From NCBI GenBank assembly GCA_937890595.1, contig CALADM010000019.1, positions 1 to 25,288 on the forward strand: a DNA stretch of 25,288 nt, read 5' to 3'. A model generated the notes under the pieces. That model worked only from the letters and a program-made list of their open reading frames with translations. It was not told the DNA's origin and did no database searches. Made by a program: the position numbers and the translations under genes. Shown piece by piece: positions 7,202-15,338 of the stretch (position 1 is its first letter; the number at the start of each line of letters is the position of its first letter). Origin of the DNA: CAJMNU01 sp905214855 (GTDB lineage: Bacteria; Bacillota; Clostridia; Lachnospirales; Lachnospiraceae).

Positions 7202-9070
7202 TCAAGCCAGCTCTTTCAAACCTGTATAAAGTTCATAGTATCTTCCCTTCATTGCAATCAGATCCTCATGATCTCCCCTCTCAATAATACTTCCATTCTC
7301 CAGAACCATAATGGCATTGGCATTGCGGACAGTAGAAAGTCTGTGGGCGATCACAAATGTTGTCCTATTTGCCATAAGACGATCCATTCCATGTTCGATA
7401 TGCTTTTCTGTTCGTGTATCAACAGAACTGGTCGCTTCATCTAAAATCAAGATTGGCGCTTTGGAAATTGCTGCTCTCGCAATATTCAAAAGCTGTCTCT
7501 GACCTTGACTCAGGTTTGAGCCATCTCCCTCCAGCATAGTATCATATCCGTGTGGCAGACGACGTATAAAAGAATCTGCTGATGCAGTTTTTGCCGCTTG
7601 GATTACCTCCTCATCTGTAGCATCCATCCGACCATAACGGATATTTTCCATAACAGTTCCAGTAAACAGATGTGTATCCTGAAGTACCATAGCAATATTT
7701 TTCCTCAATTCATCTCTTTTGATCTTCTGGATATCCACTCCGTCAATAGTGATCTCTCCGGACTGTATATCATAAAAACGATTGATCAGATTTGTGATCG
7801 TGGTCTTTCCTGCTCCAGTTGATCCTACAAAGGCGATCTTCTGACCGGGCTTTGCATACAGACTGATATCTTTTAAGATTGTCTTTTCTGGCACATATCC
7901 AAAAGTAACATGATCCAGTTTTACATAGCCCTTCATCTGCTCCATGCTGACAGCATCTGCCGGATCTTCTTTCTCAGGTTCTGCATCCATCATTGCAAAT
8001 ACTCGCTCTGCTCCTGCAAGTGCAGAGAAAATGGTGCTGACCTGCATAGAAATCTCATTGATCGGTCTGGAGAATTGTCTGGAAAAATTCAAAAATACTG
8101 TCAAACCTCCCACATCAAATCCTCTCAGTACACACAAAAGACCACCAATACATGCTGTAAGAGAATAATTGACCTGGCTCAGATTTCCCATAACTGGTCC
8201 CATAATACCACCAAAAAACTGTGCCTTGATTTGTTTATCTCTTAAATCATCATTCAAAATGGAAAATTCTTCCTCTGCAATATTCTCATGACAAAATACT
8301 TTGATAACCTTCTGCCCTGTAATCGTCTCTTCAATGTAACCATTCAAAGAACCTAGTGCTGACTGCTGTGCCGAAAAATATTTCTGGCTTCTGCTTGCCA
8401 CAAAACCTCCAGCTTTCATCATAACAGGTACCATGATCACTGTCACAACAGTCAGCCATACATTTGTATATAACATCAGGAAAAATGTTCCTATTAAGCT
8501 CAATGCACCAGAAAGAAGCTGAACTAAGGTATTGCTCAGCATCTGTCCCACCATATCCACATCATTGGTGTAACGGCTCATCAGATCACCATTATTGTTG
8601 TTATCAAAAAAACGGACTGGCAATGCCTGCATTTTACAAAACAAGTCATTTCTCAGTTTCTGCAATGCACTCTGTGCTACTGTCAGCATAATTCTCGCCT
8701 GCATATAATTGGCAAATACACCAACACCATATACGACTGCCATCACCGCCAATGCTTTTGCCAGTCCTGCCGGATTTCCTCTGCTTCCATCTACTGGAAC
8801 AATATATGTATTGATAATCGGGCGTAGCATGTAAGAACCTGCCAGCATACCAAACGTATTTAATACAACACAGACTAGGGCAAAAAACACTTTCAGTTTA
8901 TCCTGCTCTAAATATTGTAAAAGACGCTTTACGCTCGCCTTTGTATTGCTAGGTGTTCCCTTTTTCATACCATGATTTTGCCTTGGACCGGGTCCCATTC
9001 TCTTCGGAGTTGATGCAACCCGATTGCCGTATCTTTTCTTTAGACTTTCTGCTCTTTCTTTTCTCGTCAT
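7202..9070 (-). CDS. ABC exporter half-transporter, canonical ATPase subunit
   Basis: This 622-residue half-transporter has a basic N-terminal extension (about 1-45), six membrane segments (about 58-330) and an ATPase domain. Walker A is GSTGAGKTT (416-424), the Q-loop lies in VLQDTHLF, the signature is LSQGQ (520-524), Walker B is LILDE with catalytic Glu545, and the switch His is His576. The catalytic residues are thus intact, while the signature differs from LSGGQ. It starts 7 bp after the partner gene, with GGAG only 1 nt before ATG, which suggests translational coupling. With the upstream subunit it forms a heterodimeric multidrug-type exporter of the LmrCD/BmrCD/TM287-288 kind. The substrate is unknown; drug export is inferred from family and from the MarR gene. 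Confidence 0.93.
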   Translation of the reverse strand: MTRKERAESLKKRYGNRVASTPKRMGPGPRQNHGMKKGTPSNTKASVKRLLQYLEQDKLKVFFALVCVVLNTFGMLAGSYMLRPIINTYIVPVDGSRGNPAGLAKALAVMAVVYGVGVFANYMQARIMLTVAQSALQKLRNDLFCKMQALPVRFFDNNNNGDLMSRYTNDVDMVGQMLSNTLVQLLSGALSLIGTFFLMLYTNVWLTVVTVIMVPVMMKAGGFVASRSQKYFSAQQSALGSLNGYIEETITGQKVIKVFCHENIAEEEFSILNDDLRDKQIKAQFFGGIMGPVMGNLSQVNYSLTACIGGLLCVLRGFDVGGLTVFLNFSRQFSRPINEISMQVSTIFSALAGAERVFAMMDAEPEKEDPADAVSMEQMKGYVKLDHVTFGYVPEKTILKDISLYAKPGQKIAFVGSTGAGKTTITNLINRFYDIQSGEITIDGVDIQKIKRDELRKNIAMVLQDTHLFTGTVMENIRYGRMDATDEEVIQAAKTASADSFIRRLPHGYDTMLEGDGSNLSQGQRQLLNIARAAISKAPILILDEATSSVDTRTEKHIEHGMDRLMANRTTFVIAHRLSTVRNANAIMVLENGSIIERGDHEDLIAMKGRYYELYTGLKELA

Positions 9071-9077
9071 ACTCCGA

Positions 9078-10829
9078 TCACTTGTCCTTTCCCTGTTCTA
9101 AAGCAGCATTTCCTTTCTGGATCTGACAGATTTCCTGATATGCCTCACATGTCTGCATCAATTCCTCATGCGTGCCCATACCAATGATCTTTCCATCATC
9201 CAGCACAATAATTTTATCTGCATGTTCCACAGAAGTTATACGCTGTGCAATGATAATCTTTGTTGTATCCCTCAAATCTGTCTGGAAACATTCACGTATT
9301 CTTGCCTCTGTTGCAGTATCTACCGCACTGGTACTGTCATCCAAAATCAGAATCTTTGGTTTCTTTAAAATTGCCCTTGCAATACAAAGACGCTGTTTCT
9401 GTCCTCCTGATACATTAGAACCGCCCTGACCAAGATCTGTTTGATAGCCATTCGGAAATGTACTCACAAAACCATCTGCCTGTGCACTGTCTGCTGCCCT
9501 GCGGATTTCATCCATAGGGGCATCCTCATTTCCCCATCGCAGATTATCCTCAATCGTTCCTGAAAACAGCGTATTTTTCTGTAGTACCATACCAACGCCT
9601 TCTCGCAAATGTTCCAGAGAATATTCTTTTACATTAATTCTATCTACCAATACCTCTCCCTCTGTCGCATCATAAAGGCGGGGGATCAACTGTACTAACG
9701 TACTCTTTCCACTGCCAGTTGCACCAATGATACCGATTGTTTCCCTTGGTTTTGCTGAAAAACTGATATGCTCCAGAACATATTCTTCACTGTCTTTTCC
9801 ATAACTGAAGCTGACATCCTTAAATTCCAGACTTCCCTGTTCTACTTTTCTGTCTTTTTGTAATGCATGATCATCTGTCAGATCAATCTCTGTGTCCATT
9901 ACTTCAGAAACACGTTTTACAGAAGCCAATGCACGGGAACTCTGTAAAAATACCATAGAAAGCATCATAAGAGACATCAGTATCTGTACAATATACGTGG
10001 TGAATGCTGTCAGGTCTCCGACAGCCATACCGCCTGCAATGATAATATTTCCACCATACCAAACAACTGCAATTGTTGTAATATTCATTGCAAGAGTCAT
10101 GACTGGCATTGTCATAATGACGATCTTCATAGCACGAATACTATTTTCTTTTAAATCCTCATTCGTTTTCTCAAAATGTTCTGTCTCATAATCCTCTCGT
10201 ACAAAAGATTTGATAACTCGAATATTGGTGAGTACTTCCTGAATTACATTATTCAGATTATCAATTTTTTTCTGCATCACCGTAAAGCGTGGGAATGCTG
10301 TTTTTAAGATCATTGCGATTGCAATGCTCAGCAATGGTATTACCACCAAAATGACCAGAGCCAGTTTTGCATTCATCAAAAATGCCATGATCAAAGCTCC
10401 GATCAACATTCCAGGTGCACGCATCATCATGCGCAGTGACATCATAATCAGATTTTGTATCTGCTGGATATCATTTGTCAGACGTGTCACAAGAGAACCT
10501 GTACTAAACGTGTCTATATTATTAAAAGAAAACTGTTGTACCTTAGCAAACATATCTCTTCTTAAATCGGATGTAAAACATATAGATGCCTTTGAAGAAC
10601 AATATGCTCCCCCGATCCCTCCCATTGCCATTACAATTGCTACAAGGATCATAACAACACCCACGCCAATAATGTAACTGATATTTCTTTCCGCTACACC
10701 AACATTGATGATCATAGACATCAGTTTTGGGAGCATGATCTCTCCAAATACCTCTGTCAACATCAAAATTGGTCCTAAAATAAACGCACTTAAATAGGGC
10801 TTTACATATTTTCCATATCGTTTTACCAA
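9078..10829 (-). CDS. ABC exporter half-transporter with degenerate ATP site
   Basis: This 583-residue half-transporter has six N-terminal membrane segments (about 13-300) and a C-terminal ATPase domain. Walker A is GATGSGKST (369-377) and the signature is a full SGGQ (474-477). Walker B ends LILDD, with Asp498 in place of the catalytic Glu, and the switch residue is Gln529 (IIIAQR) in place of His. These changes, together with the LSQGQ signature of the partner, all fall in one composite ATP site of the heterodimer, as known for asymmetric exporters. The start is TTG at 10829, decided by the strong AGGAGGAG 5 nt upstream, and it overlaps the marR stop by 7 nt. Confidence 0.93.
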   Translation of the reverse strand: MVKRYGKYVKPYLSAFILGPILMLTEVFGEIMLPKLMSMIINVGVAERNISYIIGVGVVMILVAIVMAMGGIGGAYCSSKASICFTSDLRRDMFAKVQQFSFNNIDTFSTGSLVTRLTNDIQQIQNLIMMSLRMMMRAPGMLIGALIMAFLMNAKLALVILVVIPLLSIAIAMILKTAFPRFTVMQKKIDNLNNVIQEVLTNIRVIKSFVREDYETEHFEKTNEDLKENSIRAMKIVIMTMPVMTLAMNITTIAVVWYGGNIIIAGGMAVGDLTAFTTYIVQILMSLMMLSMVFLQSSRALASVKRVSEVMDTEIDLTDDHALQKDRKVEQGSLEFKDVSFSYGKDSEEYVLEHISFSAKPRETIGIIGATGSGKSTLVQLIPRLYDATEGEVLVDRINVKEYSLEHLREGVGMVLQKNTLFSGTIEDNLRWGNEDAPMDEIRRAADSAQADGFVSTFPNGYQTDLGQGGSNVSGGQKQRLCIARAILKKPKILILDDSTSAVDTATEARIRECFQTDLRDTTKIIIAQRITSVEHADKIIVLDDGKIIGMGTHEELMQTCEAYQEICQIQKGNAALEQGKDK

Positions 10830-11323
10830 TGGAACTCCTCCTTTTCTTTTTCAGGCAAAAGCCTGATAAAATTATTAAAAATATGTTCCAGAACATTTTC
10901 CATTTGAGACATATCTTCTATGGAAATGCCATCCAACATAATTTCTTCTATATTGCGAAAAATCTCTCTGCTGGTCTCAACTGTCTTTTTGCCTTTTTCT
11001 GTCAACTCAATCTGTTTAAAACGGTTATCTTCTTCATCCATACGCCGTTCCAAATAACCTGCTTTTTCCAACTTTTTTAAAGATACAGCAACCGTTGCAG
11101 GAGAAACATTTTGAATATCTGCAATCTCTTTTTGTGATGCATTGGGATGTGCAGATACATACATTAAAATCTGATGCTGCCCCCGATACACACCAGTTCT
11201 GCTGGCTTCTTTTTCCAATATCCTGCGATGTACTCTCGTGACTGTCATCAGTTTTTTTACAAAATCATGTCGCGCCTCCTCATTCTGTAAAACATCTTGA
11301 TTAGATTTCTTCATTTCTTCCAT
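10823..11323 (-). CDS. MarR-family transcriptional regulator of the ABC exporter operon
   Basis: This winged-helix regulator has 166 residues from ATG 11323-11321, which follows GGGAGGAG by about 9 nt; an upstream GTG lacks such a site. The helix-turn-helix lies in SQKEIADIQNVSPATVAVSLKKLEKAGYL-like sequence (about residues 65-93) and the wing in RRMDEEDNRFKQIELTEKGK. MarR proteins act as dimers that usually repress neighbouring exporter genes and release DNA on binding small phenolic or drug ligands. It is the first gene of a three-gene operon with the exporter and overlaps it, so autorepression with co-control of export is likely. The ligand is unknown. Confidence 0.92.
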   Translation of the reverse strand: MEEMKKSNQDVLQNEEARHDFVKKLMTVTRVHRRILEKEASRTGVYRGQHQILMYVSAHPNASQKEIADIQNVSPATVAVSLKKLEKAGYLERRMDEEDNRFKQIELTEKGKKTVETSREIFRNIEEIMLDGISIEDMSQMENVLEHIFNNFIRLLPEKEKEEFHW

Positions 11324-11426
11324 ACCAAACTGCTCCTCCCTGCCCACTCCATCTTTCTTTCTTGTTTTTGCATTTCTGTTGGATAGATTTTTAGTGACAA
11401 ACTTTTTCTTACATTACCCCATTTCA

Positions 11427-11481
11427 AATAATTAACTAGCTTATAATTAATTATTTAATAATTAACTAGCTAATTATTAGC
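11427..11481. repeat. Probable MarR operator: tandem AT-rich repeats and palindromes
   Basis: AATAATTAACTAGCT occurs at 11427-11441 and again at 11457-11471, exactly 30 bp (about three helix turns) apart. The second copy runs into the perfect palindrome GCTAATTATTAGC (11469-11481). Another palindrome, AATTATTTAATAATT, lies between. The array covers the predicted start of transcription and the first leader bases of the marR operon, where a repressor would block initiation. Confidence 0.65.
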
Positions 11482-11487
11482 CAGCTT

Positions 11488-11516
11488 ATTTTATCAAACT
11501 TACCATTCTTTGTCAA
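11488..11516 (-). promoter_or_regulatory. Strong promoter of the marR-ABC exporter operon
   Basis: On the minus strand consensus TTGACA (11516-11511), a 17-bp spacer and TAAAAT (11493-11488), with an extended TGA before the -10. Transcription would start near 11481, inside the operator palindrome, leaving a leader of about 158 nt. Confidence 0.75.
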
Positions 11517-11594
11517 TCAATTTTTAACATACATAATATCTGATCCTTATCGCTACATTTTCACAAAACCTTATCATCTGTTTTCGCAAAACTA

Positions 11595-11623
11595 TTGACA
11601 TCTTTCATAAAAAATGTTATTTT
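11595..11623 (+). promoter_or_regulatory. Candidate distal promoter of the hypothetical gene at 11797
   Basis: TTGACA (11595-11600), a 17-bp spacer and TATTTT (11618-11623), with an extended TGT at 11615-11617. Confidence 0.4.
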
Positions 11624-11670
11624 TATAGAACCATCCGTTCAGTTGGACCTGCGATTTTATTCATTTTTCA

Positions 11671-11700
11671 TTGATTTTCGTTTATAATGTCTATTATAAT
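11671..11700 (+). promoter_or_regulatory. Candidate proximal promoter of the hypothetical gene at 11797
   Basis: TTGATT (11671-11676), an 18-bp spacer and a perfect TATAAT (11695-11700). A start near 11707 gives a leader of about 90 nt. An in-frame ATG at 11671 lies within the -35 and has no ribosome site. Confidence 0.5.
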
Positions 11701-11796
11701 AAGAGAAGAACTTGTAAGACGAGAACAATAAAAGAAAAACTTGATAGATTTTACATTTATAGTCTGTCAAAAATAAAATCAGGAGGTCATTTTTTT

Positions 11797-12213
11797 ATGA
11801 AAAAAGAACTTATTCCAGCTATTGAATATGCAGTTTATGAGATGCTGTCCAGTGAATTTCAGGAGACCATTATTCTGACACCAGCTACTGTGGACGCACT
11901 CTATCTTCACTGGAAGGAGATCAAAGAAAAAGACCAATACAAGATGGAAGATCTTGCTTTAGACTGGATCCACAAGCATGAATCCATGTTAAAAAAGATT
12001 GATGCAGAGAATAAAACAGTCTATGTTTCTATTTTTAAGACTCCTATGGCTTGCGGAGGAGAAAGAACTCTTCGTTTTGAAGGAGATGGTTTTGCTTTCT
12101 CAATGCGTGTCAATGTCCAGTTCAATCCGGAAAACAGGAAACAGGAAATGGTTGCCTATATCAAGAACCATCACAAAAAGGATTCCTCTTCCGAGACCCA
12201 GAAAGCAGAATGA
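11797..12213 (+). CDS. Conserved-looking hypothetical protein, 138 residues
   Basis: I do not recognise a family. The start ATG 11797 follows AGGAGGT (11781-11787) at about 9 nt, which decides it over an upstream in-frame ATG at 11671. The protein is soluble, without signal peptide or membrane segment. The N-terminal half is helical and acidic (about residues 1-68, including PAIEYAVYEML and LYLHWKEIKEK). It is followed by a beta-rich stretch (about 72-112) with FKTPMACGGERTLRFEGDGF and alternating hydrophobics, then a charged tail rich in Lys and Ser. It is the only clear plus-strand gene in the window. It diverges from marR and ends at a shared bidirectional terminator. Function is unknown; that it is a real gene is supported by its promoter, ribosome site and terminator. 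Confidence 0.8.
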   Translation: MKKELIPAIEYAVYEMLSSEFQETIILTPATVDALYLHWKEIKEKDQYKMEDLALDWIHKHESMLKKIDAENKTVYVSIFKTPMACGGERTLRFEGDGFAFSMRVNVQFNPENRKQEMVAYIKNHHKKDSSSETQKAE

Positions 12214-12357
12214 TAGACTTTTTTGCATAAGAGCATACAAAGCAGATAAGAATGTGCAAGAAACCGTATGCAATGAAAAAGATATATGATAATCGTAGGC
12301 AGACATATTCAACGGAATCTGATGGTCTTTTTCCATCATGACAATGTTCCGAACAAA

Positions 12358-12411
12358 AACTCCCTTGTCGAACAAATGGATTTACCATTTTTTCTGACAA
12401 AGGAGTTTTTT
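12358..12411. terminator. Bidirectional terminator between convergent genes
   Basis: AACTCCCTTGTC (12358-12369) pairs with GACAAAGGAGTT (12396-12407). On the minus strand this is a 12-bp stem with one G-U pair followed by UUUUUG. On the plus strand it has one C-A mismatch and is followed by six U. It overlaps the stop codon and last codons of the VanZ-like gene at 12382, so the terminator stem is partly coding. Confidence 0.75.
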
Positions 12412-13029
12412 CTGTCTCAAAAATCCTAAAAATATGTTTATCATGTGTAGGACTGCATATATCAAAATAATCATCAGACTTCCAATCATAGTTCCTGCTG
12501 TATTTAACATGACATCTTCCGCCTGCACAAAACCACGTTTTGTCACCATCTGAGTTGTTTCTATCAAAACACTGACTGCAAATCCACTGATAGTGCTCTT
12601 TAAAAAACAAAATCGTCTGCTGCTCTTTTTAAGCATCCATGTCGTTAAAATACCAAATGGAATAAAAAACAAGATATTTTCTAATGCAAATGCAATCGCC
12701 CACTGACCACGCTCTAAAAACGCAAAAAATGTCAGATCCACACTATCTCTGGATCCCGGTTCACGGCATAACAAAGAAATATATCCCATCATAGCTCCAT
12801 TCCATAGAAAGAAAAACAAAAGGAACGGAAAAGGCAATGGTTTTTTCTTTACAAAAAGCCATACCCCAAAAATCAAAATAAACAGTATCACTGCTGCCGC
12901 CAAACTTGGCAAAAGATACGGCAATACTTCTATAAGATCTTCTTCCACCAGATCCCAATTAATATTGATATTTCTCAAAGAATCCAATACATTGCTCACC
13001 TGTTCTTTTGTATCTCCCAAACTATTCAT
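12382..13029 (-). CDS. VanZ-like membrane protein (first copy)
   Basis: This 215-residue membrane protein has about five hydrophobic segments (about 39-60, 67-88, 112-135, 145-160, 178-204). The VanZ-family signature is present: ENILFFIPFGI (117-127), IETTQ (156-160), RGF, and EDVMLNTAGTMIG (171-183). VanZ-family proteins are linked to low-level glycopeptide or lipoglycopeptide tolerance, with an unresolved biochemical role. The start is taken as ATG 13029-13027, which overlaps the VOC gene stop as ATGAATAG and follows TTGGAG; an ATG 21 nt upstream is less likely. It is the last gene of a VanZ-VOC-VanZ unit. Family membership is good; function is uncertain. Confidence 0.82.
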   Translation of the reverse strand: MNSLGDTKEQVSNVLDSLRNININWDLVEEDLIEVLPYLLPSLAAAVILFILIFGVWLFVKKKPLPFPFLLFFFLWNGAMMGYISLLCREPGSRDSVDLTFFAFLERGQWAIAFALENILFFIPFGILTTWMLKKSSRRFCFLKSTISGFAVSVLIETTQMVTKRGFVQAEDVMLNTAGTMIGSLMIILIYAVLHMINIFLGFLRQKKLLCQKKW

Positions 13030-13420
13030 GCAACTCCAATGGAAGACCATCCGGATCCTTAAAGAATGTAAATTTTCCTCCAGAATATGTATCCATCCTC
13101 ACAGGTTCTATTTCAACGCCCTTCTTTTCAAGTTCTTCTATCGTCTTCTCTATATTCTCCACATAAAATGCCAGATGGCGTAACCCATACGCCTCTGGGA
13201 AATCCAGACGTTTAGGATGCTTTTTATATTCTCTATCTGGAGTTGCCGGAGCAAAAATCTCCAACTCTACCCCATTCAATTCCAGATCCAGTTTATAATC
13301 CTGTCTCTCCTCTCTAAAATTTTCTCTTACAATCCTAAAGCCCAATAAATCAACATAAAAATTTCTTGTTTTTTCATAATCAGAAGCTAAAATCGCTATA
13401 TGATGTACTGCCTGTATCAT
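13022..13420 (-). CDS. VOC-fold metalloenzyme, glyoxalase I-like
   Basis: This 132-residue protein fits a single two-module VOC unit. The opening AVHHIAILASDYEKTRNFYVDLLGF is the usual GloA-type start. Likely metal ligands are His6/His7, Glu54 in ELEIFA, His82 in LRHLAFYV and Glu129 in the terminal LPLELHE. The FKDPDGLPLEL ending is a family hallmark. Close relatives are annotated as lactoylglutathione lyase-like or SMU1112c-type proteins, and the true substrate is often unknown; organisms of this kind usually lack glutathione, so a detoxifying or resistance role on another substrate is possible. It overlaps the downstream VanZ-like gene by 8 nt. Confidence 0.88.
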   Translation of the reverse strand: MIQAVHHIAILASDYEKTRNFYVDLLGFRIVRENFREERQDYKLDLELNGVELEIFAPATPDREYKKHPKRLDFPEAYGLRHLAFYVENIEKTIEELEKKGVEIEPVRMDTYSGGKFTFFKDPDGLPLELHE

Positions 13421-13489
13421 ATCAATTCCCTCACTTTCTTACATGCTATCTATCTGTTATTTTTTTGTTTGTTATTTCATGTTGCCTCA

Positions 13490-14041
13490 CTATTTATCAT
13501 CTACTATGATTTTTCTGTTCCCTTTTTGGATCACACAGAGTAGCCCAATTATAATTCCCACTCCTGCCAGTACTCCAGTACTGTCTAAGAGTACATCTGA
13601 CAACTGACAACTTCTTCCTGACACAAAAAGCTGATGAAACTCATCGGTAGCTGCATATAAAGTTCCTGTCCCCCATGACAAACCAGCTATTTTCCCCATA
13701 CCTTGTGCTTTTTTATATTCTTCCCTTTTCCTGTCTCTCATAAAACTCCCCACAAGAAACATTCCTAAAACTGCATACTCTGTCGCATGTGCCATTTTGC
13801 GAACTGGATGATCAATTTTCTGTGCAAAACTAATCTTCTCTTCTTCACTCCACTCAGAAAAATCTGGTATACAAAGTTCTCCGATCATAAGACCAATCCC
13901 ATTGCTGTCCTTTGTAGATACCTCTGCCGGACGTGCAGAGAAAAAGAAAATAAGAGCCATCCATAGAATTGCTGCACTCAAGCATATTCTTTGCCTTACT
14001 TTTTGTCTTCCTGTTGTATTTTCTGATCTGTTTTTTGCCAT
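13490..14041 (-). CDS. VanZ-like membrane protein (second, distinct copy)
   Basis: This 183-residue protein belongs to the short VanZ-like group. It has a first membrane segment followed by the FFFSARP motif (about 21-38), a conserved RKMAHATEYAVLGMF segment (about 80-94) with a second membrane helix, and the signature DEFHQLFVSGRSCQLSDVLLDS (about 132-153, not quoted further), ending with a third helix. It shares only family-level resemblance with the copy at 12382 and is not a recent duplicate. It is the first gene of the VanZ-VOC-VanZ unit, 69 bp before the VOC gene. The ribosome site (AATAGAGAG) is weak. Role in cell-envelope tolerance is inferred from family only. Confidence 0.85.
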   Translation of the reverse strand: MAKNRSENTTGRQKVRQRICLSAAILWMALIFFFSARPAEVSTKDSNGIGLMIGELCIPDFSEWSEEEKISFAQKIDHPVRKMAHATEYAVLGMFLVGSFMRDRKREEYKKAQGMGKIAGLSWGTGTLYAATDEFHQLFVSGRSCQLSDVLLDSTGVLAGVGIIIGLLCVIQKGNRKIIVDDK

Positions 14042-14104
14042 ACTCTCTATTCTTTCTGAATCTATTTTCTTTGTTTTTATGCCTCATTTCAAAAAACTAT
14101 TTGC

Positions 14105-14132
14105 ATTATACTCTATTTTGAAGATTGGTCAA
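14105..14132 (-). promoter_or_regulatory. Promoter of the VanZ-VOC-VanZ unit
   Basis: On the minus strand TTGACC (14132-14127), a 16-bp spacer and perfect TATAAT (14110-14105). A start near 14098 gives a leader of about 57 nt. Confidence 0.65.
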
Positions 14133-14182
14133 TATCTCTGTGGAAATCTTAATACTTATTCATATTTCTTAATTTTTAAGAA

Positions 14183-14221
14183 AGACATCCTGACAGTAAA
14201 GAAAGATCTGCCAGAATGTCT
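14183..14221 (-). terminator. Probable terminator of the AraC gene
   Basis: On the minus strand AGACATTCTGGCAG pairs with CTGTCAGGATGTCT in a 14-bp stem (two G-U pairs) around an 11-nt loop. It lies about 110 nt after the araC-type stop and is followed by an interrupted U-run (UUUCUU). It separates that gene from the promoter at 14105-14132. Confidence 0.6.
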
Positions 14222-14331
14222 CTTTTCTCTTTTGCTAAAACTATTCTGTCTCTTTTCATTCATATGAGACAAAATTCATTTTCTAAAATCTAATTTTAAC
14301 AGAATAGAACAAGAAATATTATTCCAGACCT

Positions 14332-15273
14332 TTACCACTGTTTTCGATATTCTCTTGGGCTGATCCCCTCTATCTTTTTAAACATTCTGCTAAAATATGT
14401 GATTCCATCCATTCCAACAGCACTTCCCACATCTTCCACTGTCATACTGCTAAATCTAAGAAGCTGTTTTGCATGTGTGATCCGCTTTTCAATCAGATAA
14501 TTATTGATCGTAGAACCATATGTTTCCTTAAAAATTTTTGCTAAATAATATTTATTGATATAAAACCTTGCTGCAAGATCATCTAAGGATATTCTCTCTG
14601 TATAATGTTCATCCAGATAATTTCTTATTGCTGTGAGTTCCATCCTCTTTTTCGATATAATACTGCGTTCAGGATGCCATGATTCTTCCATAAGCAATGT
14701 AAGAAGTGCAGATAATTTTTCATTGATCCGCATATCTCTAACATAGTCAGATGAAGCGGCAATGTCATATAGTTCTGAAAGAAGTACAATAAAATCTTCT
14801 GGATGTTTTGGATGAAAAACAGGCTGTCCTCCTCGTTCTTTATATTTTTCATAAATGGAAGACAGAGAAGATCCATAAAAATGACACCATTGAAGAGACC
14901 ACAAGCTTTCATTTTTCTTCTGTGGTTCTGGATTTAATCGGTCTTCTATCATCCCCATATTTGCTGTACTTTTACATGGATCTATCATTTCCAGATTGCC
15001 TGTACTGTGACTGTAGGCTTTTTTACAATCAATAAATACACAATCTCCCATATTCAAATGATACGTCTTTCCTTCATAAGTCAGCTGTCCTTTTCCATCT
15101 ATTACAATAAAATACAAAAATGAAACCAGATCTGTTCTGGTTGATATATGGGGATAAAGCGCCTTTAGAGAGCCTACCTCTTGCAGATGAAACAAAGAGG
15201 CTCTGGCAAAAGAAGTTGGCGTATACAAAATACGACTTGATGAAACAGAGAGAGAGGACGCAAATAAATCCAT
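14332..15273 (-). CDS. AraC-family transcriptional regulator
   Basis: This 313-residue regulator has an N-terminal cupin-type sensing domain (about 25-135, with GKGQLTYEGKTYHLNMGDCVFID) and a C-terminal AraC DNA-binding domain with two helix-turn-helix motifs (about 229-250 and 278-300). It ends in FKKIEGISPREYRKQW, the family consensus. A segment rich in Met, Asn and Glu (about 98-123) interrupts the cupin region just before LWSLQWCHFYG. Most members have a short turn there. The start is ATG 15273-15271, 8 nt after AAGGAGG. It has its own promoter. Target genes are unknown; sugar or host-glycan control would be typical but is only family knowledge. Confidence 0.92.
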   Translation of the reverse strand: MDLFASSLSVSSSRILYTPTSFARASLFHLQEVGSLKALYPHISTRTDLVSFLYFIVIDGKGQLTYEGKTYHLNMGDCVFIDCKKAYSHSTGNLEMIDPCKSTANMGMIEDRLNPEPQKKNESLWSLQWCHFYGSSLSSIYEKYKERGGQPVFHPKHPEDFIVLLSELYDIAASSDYVRDMRINEKLSALLTLLMEESWHPERSIISKKRMELTAIRNYLDEHYTERISLDDLAARFYINKYYLAKIFKETYGSTINNYLIEKRITHAKQLLRFSSMTVEDVGSAVGMDGITYFSRMFKKIEGISPREYRKQW

Positions 15274-15305
15274 TACCATTTCCTCCTTTTCAAAACATTT
15301 TTTAT

Positions 15306-15334
15306 AGTATACAGCTTCCATCTTCTTTTTACAA
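15306..15334 (-). promoter_or_regulatory. Promoter of the AraC gene
   Basis: On the minus strand TTGTAA (15334-15329), a 17-bp spacer and TATACT (15311-15306). A start near 15298 gives a very short leader of about 25 nt. The -35 begins 5 nt after the stop of the preceding frameshifted gene. Confidence 0.65.
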
Positions 15335-15338
15335 TCTT

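Noticed and set aside
7186..7205. TTAACAA-n3-TTGTCAA inverted repeat as a Rex operator for rnf
   Set aside because: The arms are in the opposite order to the Rex consensus (TTGTTAA...TTAACAA), and it overlaps the exporter stop codon, away from the rnf promoters.
11671..11796. A 42-residue extension of the hypothetical protein at 11797
   Set aside because: It would start inside the -35 box of the best promoter, while AGGAGGT stands before ATG 11797.
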